Origin: Woronichinia naegeliana WA131
Lineage (GTDB): Bacteria > Cyanobacteriota > Cyanobacteriia > Cyanobacteriales > Microcystaceae
Assembly: GCA_025370055.1 (NCBI GenBank)
Contig: CP073041.1
Coordinates: 744,001 to 808,000 of the forward strand
Reading direction: 5' to 3'
DNA: 64,000 nt
The position numbers and the translations under genes are program-made. Positions 37,616-47,772 of the stretch are shown one piece after another; the stretch's first letter is position 1, and each line of letters starts with the position of its first letter. Below the pieces are notes generated by a model. The model saw nothing but the letters and a program-made list of their open reading frames with translations. It was not told where the DNA came from and did no database searches.

Positions 37616-38695
37616 CTAGCCGATCTCATCCTCCGAAGCAGAAAGACTAGTCGTAACCTTTTCCGTATTACCGGCTCCCATCAACAGGGCAATAAAACGA
37701 GTCTCCTCCGAACTTTCCAAAACCAACTTTTTCACCATCATCGTTAGCGGAACCGATAAAATTGCTCCCGTTGGCCCCAATACCCAACTCCAGAATAAAA
37801 TCGAGAGAATAATCACCAAAATTGAGAGATCTAAACCTTCCTGCATATAGCGAGGTTTAATCGCCTTATCCACAATATTATCCACCAACAAACAACCCAC
37901 AAACACTAATAACGCCCTCAAGCCATCATGTTCTAATAACGCTAATAAAACAGGTGGAATGACCGCCAACAAAAAACCAACCCCTGGGATAAAACTTAAG
38001 AGAAAAAACATCACCCCCCACAAAGGTGCGAGATCAACCCCCAAGACTAGTAACACTAGAAAATCCCCAAAAGCCGCTAAAGCTCCTGTCCAAGCAGTGA
38101 TCATCATATATTTGCGAATGTCACCACTAAAGGCAGTTAGCTTGCTTAAAAGGACTCCTTCTGGTTCAAAAACACGACGTAACTTGCTCGGAAAACTGGT
38201 GGACTCAATCAACATGAAGGCGACAATTAACAACAACAACAGAGAAGAGGCGATCGCCTCACCAATGCGCTGAATAAATACCACTGCCCCTTTTAAAAGG
38301 TTACTCGGTTGTAAAACGTCGGAACCCATCGTGTTGTTGAGATTAATGCCCTTAGCCGCAAAAAAATGAACGAGAGAATCCTTGATTGCACTAATCCGAT
38401 TCTCGTAAGTAGGCAAAATATGAATTAGCTGATTAATGGAAACGCCTAAAAAAGCCATCAAGCTGGCTACAATCCCTAGCACCAATAAAATGGTAAGCAA
38501 TAGGGCGAGTTTTGGGGATAATCCTTTGCGGACTAGCCAACCGAGTAAAGGACTAACACTAATAACAATAATGAGAGAGAGGAAGAACGCATTGAGGAGG
38601 GAAGAGGCTGACTGCATTCCCGCCACCACGATCACAAAGCTGGCCGCCCCCAAGAGGAACAGAAAAATGGGAGAAAATCTGGTATTTGGGGACAT
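37616..38695 (-). CDS. AI-2E family transporter (PerM-like permease)
   Basis: 359-residue integral membrane protein with about eight hydrophobic segments: N-terminal helices near 10-90, a hydrophilic loop (about 90-150, MGSDVLQPSN), and a C-terminal block FIPGVGFLLAVIPPVLLALL and SILFWSWVLGPTGAILSVPLT typical of the family. Members export small molecules such as autoinducer-2 or act as Na+/H+ antiporters; the substrate is unknown here. The 3' end abuts a dispersed repeat. Confidence 0.85.
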   Translation of the reverse strand: MSPNTRFSPIFLFLLGAASFVIVVAGMQSASSLLNAFFLSLIIVISVSPLLGWLVRKGLSPKLALLLTILLVLGIVASLMAFLGVSINQLIHILPTYENRISAIKDSLVHFFAAKGINLNNTMGSDVLQPSNLLKGAVVFIQRIGEAIASSLLLLLIVAFMLIESTSFPSKLRRVFEPEGVLLSKLTAFSGDIRKYMMITAWTGALAAFGDFLVLLVLGVDLAPLWGVMFFLLSFIPGVGFLLAVIPPVLLALLEHDGLRALLVFVGCLLVDNIVDKAIKPRYMQEGLDLSILVIILSILFWSWVLGPTGAILSVPLTMMVKKLVLESSEETRFIALLMGAGNTEKVTTSLSASEDEIG

Positions 38696-38724
38696 AATAC
38701 TGATTGTATGGGGATGAGGATCAA

Positions 38725-39447
38725 CTATCTTCCAGGAATGCCAACATACCAGAAGTAAGTCGCCATCGGAATTAGGGTGGCTAGAGCTAACAGAACAATC
38801 ACCCAGAAGGTTGCACTTTTATCATCCGTCTCTTCCGCCGTGGCAAAGGTTCCTTCCAGATTGATTTCCTGAAGGGTTGGTGGCCCCGGATCCGCTTGAC
38901 CAGACAACAGAGCCGTCAATCGTTTATCCGCTTCTAAGACAGCTTGGTTATATTTGCCACCGTTTTTTAAGGGAACGGCGATCGTTTCATTGGTAATACT
39001 TTCAGCCACCTCATCATTGACCAAGGATTGCGCCTCTACACCTCGATACAGAGCCGTTCCATTCGTGAGAGTATCAATGACGACCAAGGTTTGATTAGCT
39101 TGCTCCTCTGGGGTTGGATACCAACGCTGAAATAACTTTTCAGTAAAGCCAGGCATGGTTTCGTCAAAGTCCAAACGACGAATGACCACAAAACGCACTT
39201 CTTGTCCGGTTTTCTGAGCTAACTTTTTCAAATCGCCATTAATTTTCCCTTCATTGGCCAGACTAATAGCCTCGGCTTGATCCACTAACCAGGTTGACGA
39301 TCCCGCATTAACCACCGGCAAGTCATAAATTCCCGTTGCCCAGACTGGCGTGATCACGAACATCATCCCCATTAGGGCAAAAAAGAGAGAAGATAGTCCA
39401 GCAGTGAGGCATTTGTGCCAACTAGCAAAGGTCAAAGGAAGTTTCAT
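38725..39447 (-). CDS. psb32: TPM-domain protein, Psb32-like photosystem II repair factor
   Basis: Starts at Met 39447 (MKLPLTFASW). An N-terminal hydrophobic signal or anchor (LSSLFFALMGMMFVITPVWA) is followed by the TPM domain (VVNAGSSTWLVDQAEAISL, TGQEVRFVVIRRLDF, NQTLVVIDT) and a C-terminal transmembrane helix (FWVIVLLALATLIPMATYFW). Psb32 of Synechocystis is a lumenal, membrane-anchored protein that speeds PSII repair; the topology fits. The gene is divergent from psaL with 221 bp between the starts, likely holding both promoters. The longer frame start at 39540 lacks support. Confidence 0.83.
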   Translation of the reverse strand: MKLPLTFASWHKCLTAGLSSLFFALMGMMFVITPVWATGIYDLPVVNAGSSTWLVDQAEAISLANEGKINGDLKKLAQKTGQEVRFVVIRRLDFDETMPGFTEKLFQRWYPTPEEQANQTLVVIDTLTNGTALYRGVEAQSLVNDEVAESITNETIAVPLKNGGKYNQAVLEADKRLTALLSGQADPGPPTLQEINLEGTFATAEETDDKSATFWVIVLLALATLIPMATYFWYVGIPGR

Positions 39448-39668
39448 AATGGCATTAGATTTAGACGAGAAGAGCTTGCAGTCTATTATAAAATCCATTG
39501 TTCCCCCCTGTTCAATTCTCTGGTCAGACAATATCTTCACGAAACTTCATAAATTTTTCTAAAGCTGCGACAGAATTTAACCGTCAGACTGGCCGTCCAT
39601 GCTTAAAATGTAATCTTAAGTTTTGTCATAAATTTCACTCTACTAGTCAAGAGGAGAACTCAATTAAG

Positions 39669-40142
39669 ATGGCTGAATATACCCAAGTCGTCAAAGCCTA
39701 TAATGATGACCCCTTTACGGGCAATCTTTCTACCCCGATCTCAGACTCCGGCTTTACCAGAGCATTCATTGGCAATTTACCTGCCTATCGCAAAGGTTTA
39801 GCACCTATCCTACGGGGTTTAGAAGTGGGCATGGCTCATGGCTATTTCTTGATAGGCCCCTGGACATTGCTCGGCCCCCTGCGCGATTCAGACCATGCCT
39901 CCCTTGGTGGATTGATTGGTGCTCTGGCTCTGATCCTCGTAGCAACGGCTGCGCTGAGTAGCTATGGACTAGTTTCCTTCCAAGGATCGAGTGACAGTTC
40001 TGATTCGTTACAAACCTCTGAAGGTTGGAGCCAATTTGCGGCTGGTTTCTTTGTCGGCGGTATGGGTGGCGCGTTTGTCGCTTATTTCCTCTTAGATCAT
40101 TTAACGGTGGTCGATGGGATTTTCCGAGGTGGTTTTAACTAA
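39669..40142 (+). CDS. psaL: Photosystem I subunit XI (PsaL)
   Basis: 157 residues; PsaL joins PSI monomers into trimers or tetramers in the thylakoid membrane and binds chlorophyll and carotenoid. Hallmarks: VVKAYNDDPFTGNLSTPISDS at the N-terminus, NLPAYRKGLAPILRGLEVGMAHGY, and three hydrophobic helices (about 80-105, 115-145 regions). The ATG at 39669 is preceded by aagaggaga, a good ribosome-binding site; the longer frame from 39498 is discarded. Followed 64 bp later by psaI, forming the psaLI operon. Confidence 0.96.
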   Translation: MAEYTQVVKAYNDDPFTGNLSTPISDSGFTRAFIGNLPAYRKGLAPILRGLEVGMAHGYFLIGPWTLLGPLRDSDHASLGGLIGALALILVATAALSSYGLVSFQGSSDSSDSLQTSEGWSQFAAGFFVGGMGGAFVAYFLLDHLTVVDGIFRGGFN

Positions 40143-40206
40143 CCGCACCTTTCTTTTTAAGCAAAAGCTGTTTTTGTGTTTGCAAACCATTTAGGAGATT
40201 TTAACC

Positions 40207-40323
40207 ATGACTGGAGCCTACGCCGCTTCCTATTTACCTTGGATCTTAATTCCCATTGTGGGCTGGTTATTTCCCGCCGTTGTAATGGGTTTACTCTTTA
40301 TCCACATTGAAAGTGAAGCCTAA
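40207..40323 (+). CDS. psaI: Photosystem I subunit VIII (PsaI)
   Basis: 38-residue single-helix membrane protein that binds next to PsaL and stabilises it in the PSI trimer. Sequence [20 protein letters not shown], then [18 protein letters not shown]. The N-terminal Tyr-Leu-Pro-Trp and the C-terminal FIHIESE are typical. The ribosome-binding site aggag sits 11 bp upstream. Confidence 0.95.
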   Translation: MTGAYAASYLPWILIPIVGWLFPAVVMGLLFIHIESEA

Positions 40324-40372
40324 TTTTCCTTCGACTCGGCGATCGCTTGTCGAGTTTAGATAGAAGGGACAA

Positions 40373-40411
40373 GAATACTCTGCCTTCGGGTAGGGTATTT
40401 TTACTTGAGTG
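40373..40411 (+). terminator. Rho-independent terminator after psaLI
   Basis: Stem aatactctgcc and ggtagggtatt around a ttcg loop, followed by a short T run. It contains G-U and one mismatched pair but is still strong. Located 50 bp after the psaI stop. Confidence 0.75.
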
Positions 40412-41247
40412 TAGTGATTCGGGAAAATCCAGCGATTAGAATTGCTGGTAATTCTTAATCCAACTTTAAGCAAGATTCAAAAGGTTAGTGAATGGGCAAA
40501 CATAATTTTTCTCGGTTTGGTGTGGCAGTAGTGGGGACTGGCTTTGGCCAAGCGATTCATATTCCAGGCTTTCAGCATCATCCCCGTACTGAAGTCGTAG
40601 CGGTTTATCATCGAGATTTGCCTAATGCCCAGGCGATCGCTGCCGATCATCAAATTCCTCAAGCCGATGATCAACTGGAAAAAATCCTCGCACGGCCAGA
40701 GGTGCAGGGGGTTAGTCTCTCAACACCGCCTTTTTTACACTACGACATGGCCAAAAAGATCCTACAAGCAGGTAAGCATCTGTTGCTCGAAAAGCCCATG
40801 ACTTTAAAGGCCACTGAAACCCGTGAACTTTACCATTTAGCCCAAACTCATCATCTAACCGCGATCGCCGACTTTGAATTTCGGACAGTTCCCGCTTGGC
40901 GGCTATTAGCAGAATATTTGCAACAGGATTATGTGGGCAAAATTCGCTTTATTAAAGTTGATTGGTTAGTAACAAGTCGTGCTAATCCTGAACGGTCTTG
41001 GAATTGGTATGCCCGTGCCGACCAAGGGGGGGGAGTATTAGGGGCGATCGGTTCCCATGTCTTTGACTACCTGCATTGGCTATTTGGCCCGATCCACAAA
41101 CTATGCGGTCAATTAAGTTGTGCGATTGTCGAACGTCCCGATCCCCAGGACAATAACCGTCTTAAACCTGTTACCGCCGATGATACCTGTCTAATCCTGT
41201 TAGAACTGGCCGATGGAACATCCTGTCAAGTGTCTCTGAGTTCTGTC

Positions 41248-42484
41248 CAGGGCAAACGCATCTTATCCGAGTAAAACCTTAAGGAGATAGTCCTCGTCCC
41301 AACCAGCGCGTAGCCGTTTATTCTTGATACCAAGTTTCAGAGTATTTTCCTTTGTGAGCAAGTTAAGAGCGATATGGCGTAAGACGGCTAAATTCTCAGG
41401 AGCAAAATCCTTACGAATGCGACAAGCATCCTCGTTGAAGGCCAAGTCTAGAACCCAATGTAAAGAGTTTTCTATCAACCAATGACTACGAACAGATTGG
41501 GATAATTTTTGAGCATTACTCGGCAGGCTACTGATATAGTAGCGAGTCTCATACTCTGTTTTGTCTTTCAATCGTCTCTCCGCTTGAATCATACAGATGC
41601 TCGTCAACTTTGCCCATTTCTCCGCACCCAGCAAAAATTCTGTTTGTTCCATCGTCCAGCAACGGCGAATTTCAATCCGTCCATGTCCCTTGTCTATTGT
41701 TTGATGAAAATCATGCTTAATTCCCACAAAATTAACCGATTGAGCATGAGCAAATAATTGTTCAACATCCTCACATAGATTACCTTGATTGCCTTTCAAT
41801 GCCAAAACATAATCTCCCCCTCGCCCTACTATCTGTTGGGCAATCTTTGTCTGAGTTCCCATGGCATCAATCGTTACGATACAACCTTTGACCTCTAGCA
41901 TTTTCAGGAGTTTAGGAATCGCCGTGATTTCATTCGATTTGCTTTCCACCTTGCACTGTCCTAGTACTAGACGATTTGCTGTTGCCCATGCACTTACCAT
42001 CTGAATTGCGCCCTTTCCGTTGGCATTGTCATAGGAGTGGCGAAGGGTTTTGCCGTCAATCGCTATCACTTCTCCTTCACTTACCTCCGCTATACTTTTG
42101 ACCCAATGCAGAAAACAGTCTTGAAATTGCTCTGGATTCAGACTAGCAAATACACGCGCAAACGTATCGTCGGAGGGGATGCCATTCGGCAATTCCAAAA
42201 TTTTTTTTAGCCATTGATGTTTAGCCTTGCCGAAACTTTCCATGGCTACCCAACCTTCTGCTCCACAAATGACGGCTAAGATGGCAATCGTTAGAATATC
42301 AATGAGTTTATGCCGTTTTGTTCGTTCGATGCGAGGGTCATCTATTTCGGCAAAGTGTTCTACCAGTCTATATTTGGGTCGGAGTTTCATCGCTTTTGTT
42401 TTCTATGCACTTTCCCTTATTTTCCCTTATCCATCCCTCTATAATGTTCTTGTATCTGTATCATTTTTAGATGCGTTCGCCCTG
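41248..42484 (-). mobile_element. ISAs1a-B, intact (1237 bp)
   Basis: Ends cagggcaaacgcatc and cagggcgaacgcatc (inverted). TSD gagttctgtc at 41238-41247 and 42485-42494. It serves as the length reference for the other two ISAs1a copies. Confidence 0.96.
41263..42390 (-). CDS. ISAs1-family transposase (375 aa)
   Basis: Complete gene. N-terminal [20 protein letters not shown] and [32 protein letters not shown] (Asp), [19 protein letters not shown] (Asp), [11 protein letters not shown], and [26 protein letters not shown] (Glu). The only uninterrupted transposase among the three ISAs1a copies here. Confidence 0.94.
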   Translation of the reverse strand: MKLRPKYRLVEHFAEIDDPRIERTKRHKLIDILTIAILAVICGAEGWVAMESFGKAKHQWLKKILELPNGIPSDDTFARVFASLNPEQFQDCFLHWVKSIAEVSEGEVIAIDGKTLRHSYDNANGKGAIQMVSAWATANRLVLGQCKVESKSNEITAIPKLLKMLEVKGCIVTIDAMGTQTKIAQQIVGRGGDYVLALKGNQGNLCEDVEQLFAHAQSVNFVGIKHDFHQTIDKGHGRIEIRRCWTMEQTEFLLGAEKWAKLTSICMIQAERRLKDKTEYETRYYISSLPSNAQKLSQSVRSHWLIENSLHWVLDLAFNEDACRIRKDFAPENLAVLRHIALNLLTKENTLKLGIKNKRLRAGWDEDYLLKVLLG

Positions 42485-42959
42485 GAGTTCTGTCACCTAT
42501 GCAGGACGGGGCCATTGGTTAGAAATCTATGGCGAAAAAGGAACTCTAGTGCTTGGCAGTGATAATCTCAAGGATTATGTTCATGGTTTCCGCTTACTGG
42601 CGGCTCCGGCGGGAAAACCGCTCACAGAGGTTGAAATTCCTAAACGTTTAGCCTTTCCCCAGGTCTTTAGTGATGGTCGATTAGCTCCTTTTATCGCCAT
42701 TGTGGATCGCTGGTTAGAGGGGATTGAACAAGGCCAATCAGTCATTCCCTCGTTACGAGAAGGGGTTTATTCCCAATTGTTGATGGATTTAACCCACCAA
42801 TCCCATCGGCTGCAAAAATGGGTGACAGTTCCCGATCTCGATGCTTACCTAAACGAATCTGAGCAATTTTTTTTAGATCTGAAGACGGTTGTGAAATAAT
42901 AAACTTCAACTAGGAATAAACACAATAATGCTGTTTTTATCGATCAAGGGGGAATTACA

Positions 42960-43895
42960 ATGCGTGTTTTAGTAATGGGGGGAACCCGTTTTATTGGGGT
43001 TTATTTGACTCAAATTCTGATAGAACAAGGTCATGAGGTTGTTCTCTTTAATCGAGGGAAGAAAGCTCCTCCTCTGCAAGACCTTCAACAAATTCACGGC
43101 GATCGCACCGCTCCTGAACAACTGCGAGAAAAGTTGGCCAAGGAAAACTTTGATGCTATTTTCGACAATAATGGACGGGAATTGAGCGATACCCAGCCCT
43201 TAGTAGAATTATTTCGAGATAAAGTAGAGCATTTTATCTATGTCAGTTCGGCGGGGGTTTATCTCAAATCAGAGCAAATGCCCCATCGAGAAGGGGATGC
43301 CGTTGATTCCAAGAGTCGTCATAAGGGTAAATTCGAGACAGAGTCCTATTTAGCGAAAAGCGGTATTCCCTGGACTTCTTTGCGTCCGACCTATATCTAT
43401 GGCCCCCAAAATTACAATGATTTGGAAGCTTGGTTTTTTGATCGGATTGTCCGCGATCGCCCGATTCCGATTCCGGGCAATGGTCAACATTTTACCCAAT
43501 TTGGTCATGTGCAGGATTTAGCCGAGGCGATGACAGCAATTTTGGGCAATGAACGGGCGATTAATCAGATTTATAATATTTCCGGCGATCGCTATGTCAC
43601 GTTTGATGGCTTGGCCAAGGCCTGTGCCGTGGCGGCGGGTAAAAAAGCGGATGAGATTAAAATTGTCCACTACGATCCTAAGGAATTTGATTTTGGTAAA
43701 CGGAAGGCTTTCCCCCTACGAATGCAACACTTTTTTGCGGATATTCATAAGGCCAAAACGGATTTGAATTGGCAACCTCAATTTGACTTAATTTCTGGTT
43801 TAAAGGATTCTTTTACCAAGGATTATCTAGTTTCAGGTCGTCAGGATGCCAACATTGATTTCTCTACCGATGAAGAAATTCTAGCTTTCCTTTGA
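42960..43895 (+). CDS. Atypical SDR / NAD-dependent epimerase, CSP41b-like
   Basis: 311 residues: GGTRFIGVYLTQILIEQGHEV (Rossmann glycine motif), IYVSSAGVYLKSE, and LRPTYIYGPQNYNDLEAWFFDRI. At the catalytic YxxxK position the sequence is SRHKGKFETE, with the Tyr missing. That fits the plastid CSP41/cyanobacterial relatives, which act as RNA-binding or RNA-stabilising proteins rather than epimerases (family knowledge; role here inferred). A ribosome-binding site (aaggggga) is present upstream. Its stop lies one base from the convergent SRPBCC gene's stop. Confidence 0.85.
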   Translation: MRVLVMGGTRFIGVYLTQILIEQGHEVVLFNRGKKAPPLQDLQQIHGDRTAPEQLREKLAKENFDAIFDNNGRELSDTQPLVELFRDKVEHFIYVSSAGVYLKSEQMPHREGDAVDSKSRHKGKFETESYLAKSGIPWTSLRPTYIYGPQNYNDLEAWFFDRIVRDRPIPIPGNGQHFTQFGHVQDLAEAMTAILGNERAINQIYNISGDRYVTFDGLAKACAVAAGKKADEIKIVHYDPKEFDFGKRKAFPLRMQHFFADIHKAKTDLNWQPQFDLISGLKDSFTKDYLVSGRQDANIDFSTDEEILAFL

Positions 43896-43896
43896 A

Positions 43897-44346
43897 TTAT
43901 AACCATTGTTGTTGATAAATTTCTTCAGCTACCTGTTTCAGTCTTCGTAGTTGTGCCTGCATATCCGCTCCTGTCCATCTAGCTGCAAATAGTTGAAAAC
44001 CCCAATTAACCAGAGGATTGGGAATGGTAAATTCAAAGCAGTTAATCAATAACGTTCCAGCCTCTAGCGGTTGACATTCCCAGCGATCGCGTCCTTTAAA
44101 AAAGCCAGTAAATTCCCAAACCACTAGACCGGGTTCCCTTTGAATAACCACACTACGGAGGGTTGGCTTTAATAAGGGAATTTGGATCACGAAACGACTT
44201 TTGCTACCAATTTCGGTTGTCCATTCAGCGATCGGTTCACAGCGTAGAACTGGATTTAACCAACGGTGCATTAACTCTAAATCGGTAAAACATTGTTCGA
44301 CAATGGTGGCACTAGCTTGAATCTCGATCCGTTGTTCAAAAATCAT
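43897..44346 (-). CDS. SRPBCC-family (START/polyketide cyclase-like) protein
   Basis: 149 residues: IFEQRIEIQASATIVEQCFTD, HRWLNPVLRCEP, WEFTGFFKGRDRWECQPLEAGT and a C-terminal helix (GADMQAQLRRLKQVAEEIYQ), the layout of the helix-grip ligand-binding fold. No catalytic residues can be assigned. Its start lies 26 bp after the original stop of the transaldolase gene on the same strand, so the two were probably one operon; the IS cluster now separates it from its upstream promoter. Confidence 0.82.
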   Translation of the reverse strand: MIFEQRIEIQASATIVEQCFTDLELMHRWLNPVLRCEPIAEWTTEIGSKSRFVIQIPLLKPTLRSVVIQREPGLVVWEFTGFFKGRDRWECQPLEAGTLLINCFEFTIPNPLVNWGFQLFAARWTGADMQAQLRRLKQVAEEIYQQQWL

Positions 44347-44951
44347 GATTGATAAAGTTTTAATAATCCAGATTAGACCAAACCCCGCCCCTGACGGTTA
44401 AATTCGGCAACAGTTTGTTCCGAAAGCTCATGGGTAGGGGAGCATCTCACTTATGCAATAAGTATTAATACTTATGGGCAGAAAAATAAGACTTTGAACT
44501 TTATCGAACTTTATCAAAAAAAGAAATGAGAGTATAATAGTCGAGACCCACTTTCCAAAATCTATCCCAATTGAGGAACAATCTCATGTTATCAGTGTTA
44601 TCAGAAAATGAAAAAAGGATTCAAGAGTTATGTCAAGAGTTGGGAGAATGTCTCTATCAACAATCTCAAGTTAAAACATTTAATAATTTGGGAGAAATAG
44701 AGGAGACTGTCAGAGACTTAATGATTCAGTATGTCAACCCAGAAATAGGTATTTTTTTGTCAAAACAAGTACCGAGGAAACCACAGGTCGGATACGAACA
44801 GTAAAAAGTATTTTGGGGGAATTGCCCATTACAGAAAAACAAGCGAAGAAATTAGAACTAAAGCCTCGAACTCAGATGAGTCCAATGTTAGAGAAGAACT
44901 GTTTGGGTGTGACCTTTAGTTGATGAAGGAAAAGAAAAGTGTTAACATGGG

Positions 44952-45380
44952 ATGAAAAGTGACAAAGAGGAAACAATGATGACAGCAAAACTAATTAATG
45001 TAGAGGGTTCAAAGATAAAAATAGAACTAACATTAGAACTCAGTCGTTCAATGTTGGATACAGAAATAAATATTCAAAAAGGCTTAAACGAAGTAGGTTG
45101 CATCGCCAGCAAAGAAGCCTTGAAATATTTAGATACAGATGGTTCACCCTTAAAAATCGGTGAAGAAATCTGGAAGAGTAAGGGAGAGCAACCGAAAGAA
45201 TATCAAACACCTTATGGTGAGGTTATAGTGAATCGTCATGTATATCAGCGTTCACCTTTGAGGAAAAACGTATTGCCCCTTAGAAAGAGAAGCAAGGATA
45301 ATCATAACATCAACGCCATTATTGGCAAAACAGGTATCCTCAAAAATGTCAGGGATGGCAGGCAAAGAGGTGAAAAATGA
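44952..45380 (+). CDS. K1 copy 6 upstream frame
   Basis: 142-residue ORF, the same protein as in the other K1 copies; undamaged, but its catalytic partner frame is in three pieces. Confidence 0.8.
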   Translation: MKSDKEETMMTAKLINVEGSKIKIELTLELSRSMLDTEINIQKGLNEVGCIASKEALKYLDTDGSPLKIGEEIWKSKGEQPKEYQTPYGEVIVNRHVYQRSPLRKNVLPLRKRSKDNHNINAIIGKTGILKNVRDGRQRGEK

Positions 45381-45551
45381 TTTATTAGAAAATCATGGTA
45401 GAAAAGTAGCGCTATCCTATATCCAAAGATTGAGTGAAGCAGTAGGAAGTGTGGTACAGGCAAAAGAAGAAGCGTGGAGTTATGCCCCGCCCAAGGAGGA
45501 TAGCCAAATTGCAACAGTGGGAATAGGATTAGATGGAACCTGTATGCTGAT

Positions 45552-47153
45552 CTGACTTTTCCCGTTAAGTCCAAAATCCAGCAATGCAAACTTCTAGAGG
45601 CTTTATCTGGCAAGGGTTTGAGTAATGATTCTCTTGACAGGAAAAAAATATTCTGAAGCCATCATCCCGCTTATCGTTCAAATTTCAAAAACAAAGGATG
45701 AAGGGAGTATGAGACTGTAAAATGGAGAAAATCTTAAAGGGCAGGTCAAAAAATGTTGGAATGGTGGACAAAAAACTTTGCCAGTTGTGAATTGGGAGAC
45801 GAGAGGCTAAACAATCGTGCCTTCTCGATTGGGAAAAAGTTAAGTGAGGGGTTTGGAAAAGCCTTATCAGAAGTGTTTAAGGGAGGAAACGAGTTAAAGA
45901 GGGCCTATGAATTTTTGGGAATCCGAAAACAGACTTTGTCAAGATAATAGAGCCGCACTGTGAAATGACAACTGCCGCCGTAGAAGAATATAAGATAATG
46001 CTATCAGTCGGAGATACGACCTTCTTAGATTATCGCAATATCAAGGAAAAAAGGGAAGGGTATGGGCCGACTGGAAAAGGAGGGAATGGATTAATACTGC
46101 ATAGTGCTTTAGCAATTGAGCCAGAAAAAGGACAAGTATTAGGTTTATTATGGCAAAAACTGTGGAATAGGGAGGTAAAAGAAAAGCCCCCAACAGATGA
46201 AACGGCGAAGCAGAAAAAAGAAAGACAGAAAGAACAAAGAAAAGCAGCTCGTCAAAGACCATTTGAGGAAAAAGAATCCTACAAATGGGTAGAGGCTCTA
46301 AACACCTGTGAGAAACAGGTAGAAAGTTCAACGAGGGTAATTCATGTATTTGACAGAGAAGGAGATGTTTCAGAAGTCTTTGACTCAGTGCGTCAACTCA
46401 AGCATACAGGAGTGCTGGTCAGAGCGTCTCATAATCGTAGTTTAGACAAAAATAGTGAACGACTTTGGCAACATTTGGAATCAGAACCGATTCGTTTTCA
46501 TCAAGAAATCGAGATTCCGAGTACAGGAAAAAGAAAAGCACGGAAGGTTAAGCTTGCCGTCCGATTTTGCTCAGTTAATCTACGAACTCCCTATCGTTTT
46601 GATAATCGTGACCCGTTGAATGTCTATGCTGTTTATGCGACAGAAATCGATTGTCCCGAAGGCGAAACTCCTTTATCTTGGATGCTTCTGACTACAGAAG
46701 TTGTTGAGACTATTGAGATGGCTGTCACTATTCTTCGTTGGTACACCTACCGATGGCGGGTTGAAGAATTTCATAAAGTCCTTAAGTCTGGTTGTCAGAG
46801 TGAGCGTTATCGACTTGCCTCTGATGGAATGAAAACTCTTTTGGGTTTTTTAAGTGTCATTGCTGTTGAACTTTTACACGTTACTTATCTTCATCGTACC
46901 CAGCCCGATGCTCTCGCGATTGAAATTCTTAATCCTCTTCAACTTCAGGTGTTAAAAGCAGCCGCCTCTCAAAAACTTCCCCCTATTTTGACTGTTGCTT
47001 GGGCTGTCGAGTCTGTTGCTTTTCTTGGTGGTTATCTTGAACATCGTCGTAAAACTCCTCTCGGTATCCAAGTCCTTTGGCGCGGTTGGTTGAAGTTGCA
47101 TGACCTTTGCCAAGGCTGGCAGCTTGCAATCCGCACTTAACGGGAAAAGTCAG
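45552..47153 (+). mobile_element. IS4a copy 2 (1602 bp)
   Basis: 18-bp inverted ends as in copy 1. TSD gtatgctgat at 45542-45551 and 47154-47163. Its transposase region (45753-47140) reads as two ORFs with the same T5 frame break as copy 1; I found no difference between the two copies in the encoded residues. Confidence 0.95.
45753..47140 (+). CDS. IS4a transposase copy 2, frameshifted
   Basis: ORFs 45753-45947 and 45965-47140. Same -1 requirement at the T5 run (45912-45916). That two independently inserted copies both carry it is the main argument that this gene arrangement can be mobilised. Confidence 0.8.
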
Positions 47154-47772
47154 GTATGCTGATGTGTGAGGATGGCTACCGTGAAGCAATGGTGGGAACC
47201 GTTTCCCTATACGATAGTGAAGGCGAACGTCAACCTACAATCTATCTAGGTGCGGCACCAGAGTATGGAAAAAAGAGTTTTCTAGAAAGATTAGAAAGAG
47301 AAATTGAGCGAGCGAAAAACCGTTATCCAGAGGCAACATTGGTCGGGATAGCAGACGGGGCAGAATCAAATTGGAAGTTTTTAGAAAAGCAAACGGAAGA
47401 ACAGATATTAGATTTCTATCATGCCTCTGGTTACTTAGGTGCCTTGGCAGAAGCGTTGCATCCGAATACCGTGTCAAAACAAAAAGAATGGTTGACTGAA
47501 AATTGTCGAGAACTCAAGCATGAAAAAGGAAAAGCAGGAGAACTGCTAAATCTGATGAAAGAAGTCAAAGAAGAAAAAAGTCATTCTAAGAATCTTACCG
47601 AGAAACTACAAGCGGCGATTACTTATTACGAGAATCATCAGCATCAAATGGATTATGCTGAATACATAGAGAAAAAGTATCCGATTGGTTCAGGTGTTAC
47701 GGAAGCAGCTTGTAAGACGTTGGTCAAACAACGATTATGTTGTTCAGGGATGCGATGGAAGGAAAAAGGAGC

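Larger units (their letters stand above)
40492..42899 (+). pseudogene. Gfo/Idh/MocA-family oxidoreductase, split by ISAs1a
   Basis: Pieces 40492-41247 and 42495-42899 join in frame (1161 nt, 386 aa) when the 10-bp TSD gagttctgtc is counted once. N-terminal Rossmann fold (VAVVGTGFGQAIHIPGF), LLEKPMTLKATET (EKP motif with the catalytic Lys), GGGVLGAIGSHVFDYLHWLFG, and a C-terminal alpha/beta domain resuming at TYAGRGHWLEIYGEKGTL. Such enzymes use NAD(P) on sugars or related alcohols; the substrate is unknown. The only defect is the insertion, so inactivation is recent. Confidence 0.95.

Noticed and set aside
45302-45613. 103-residue minus-strand ORF spanning K1 and IS4a
   Set aside because: Crosses an IS insertion border and is antisense to K1; a chance frame.
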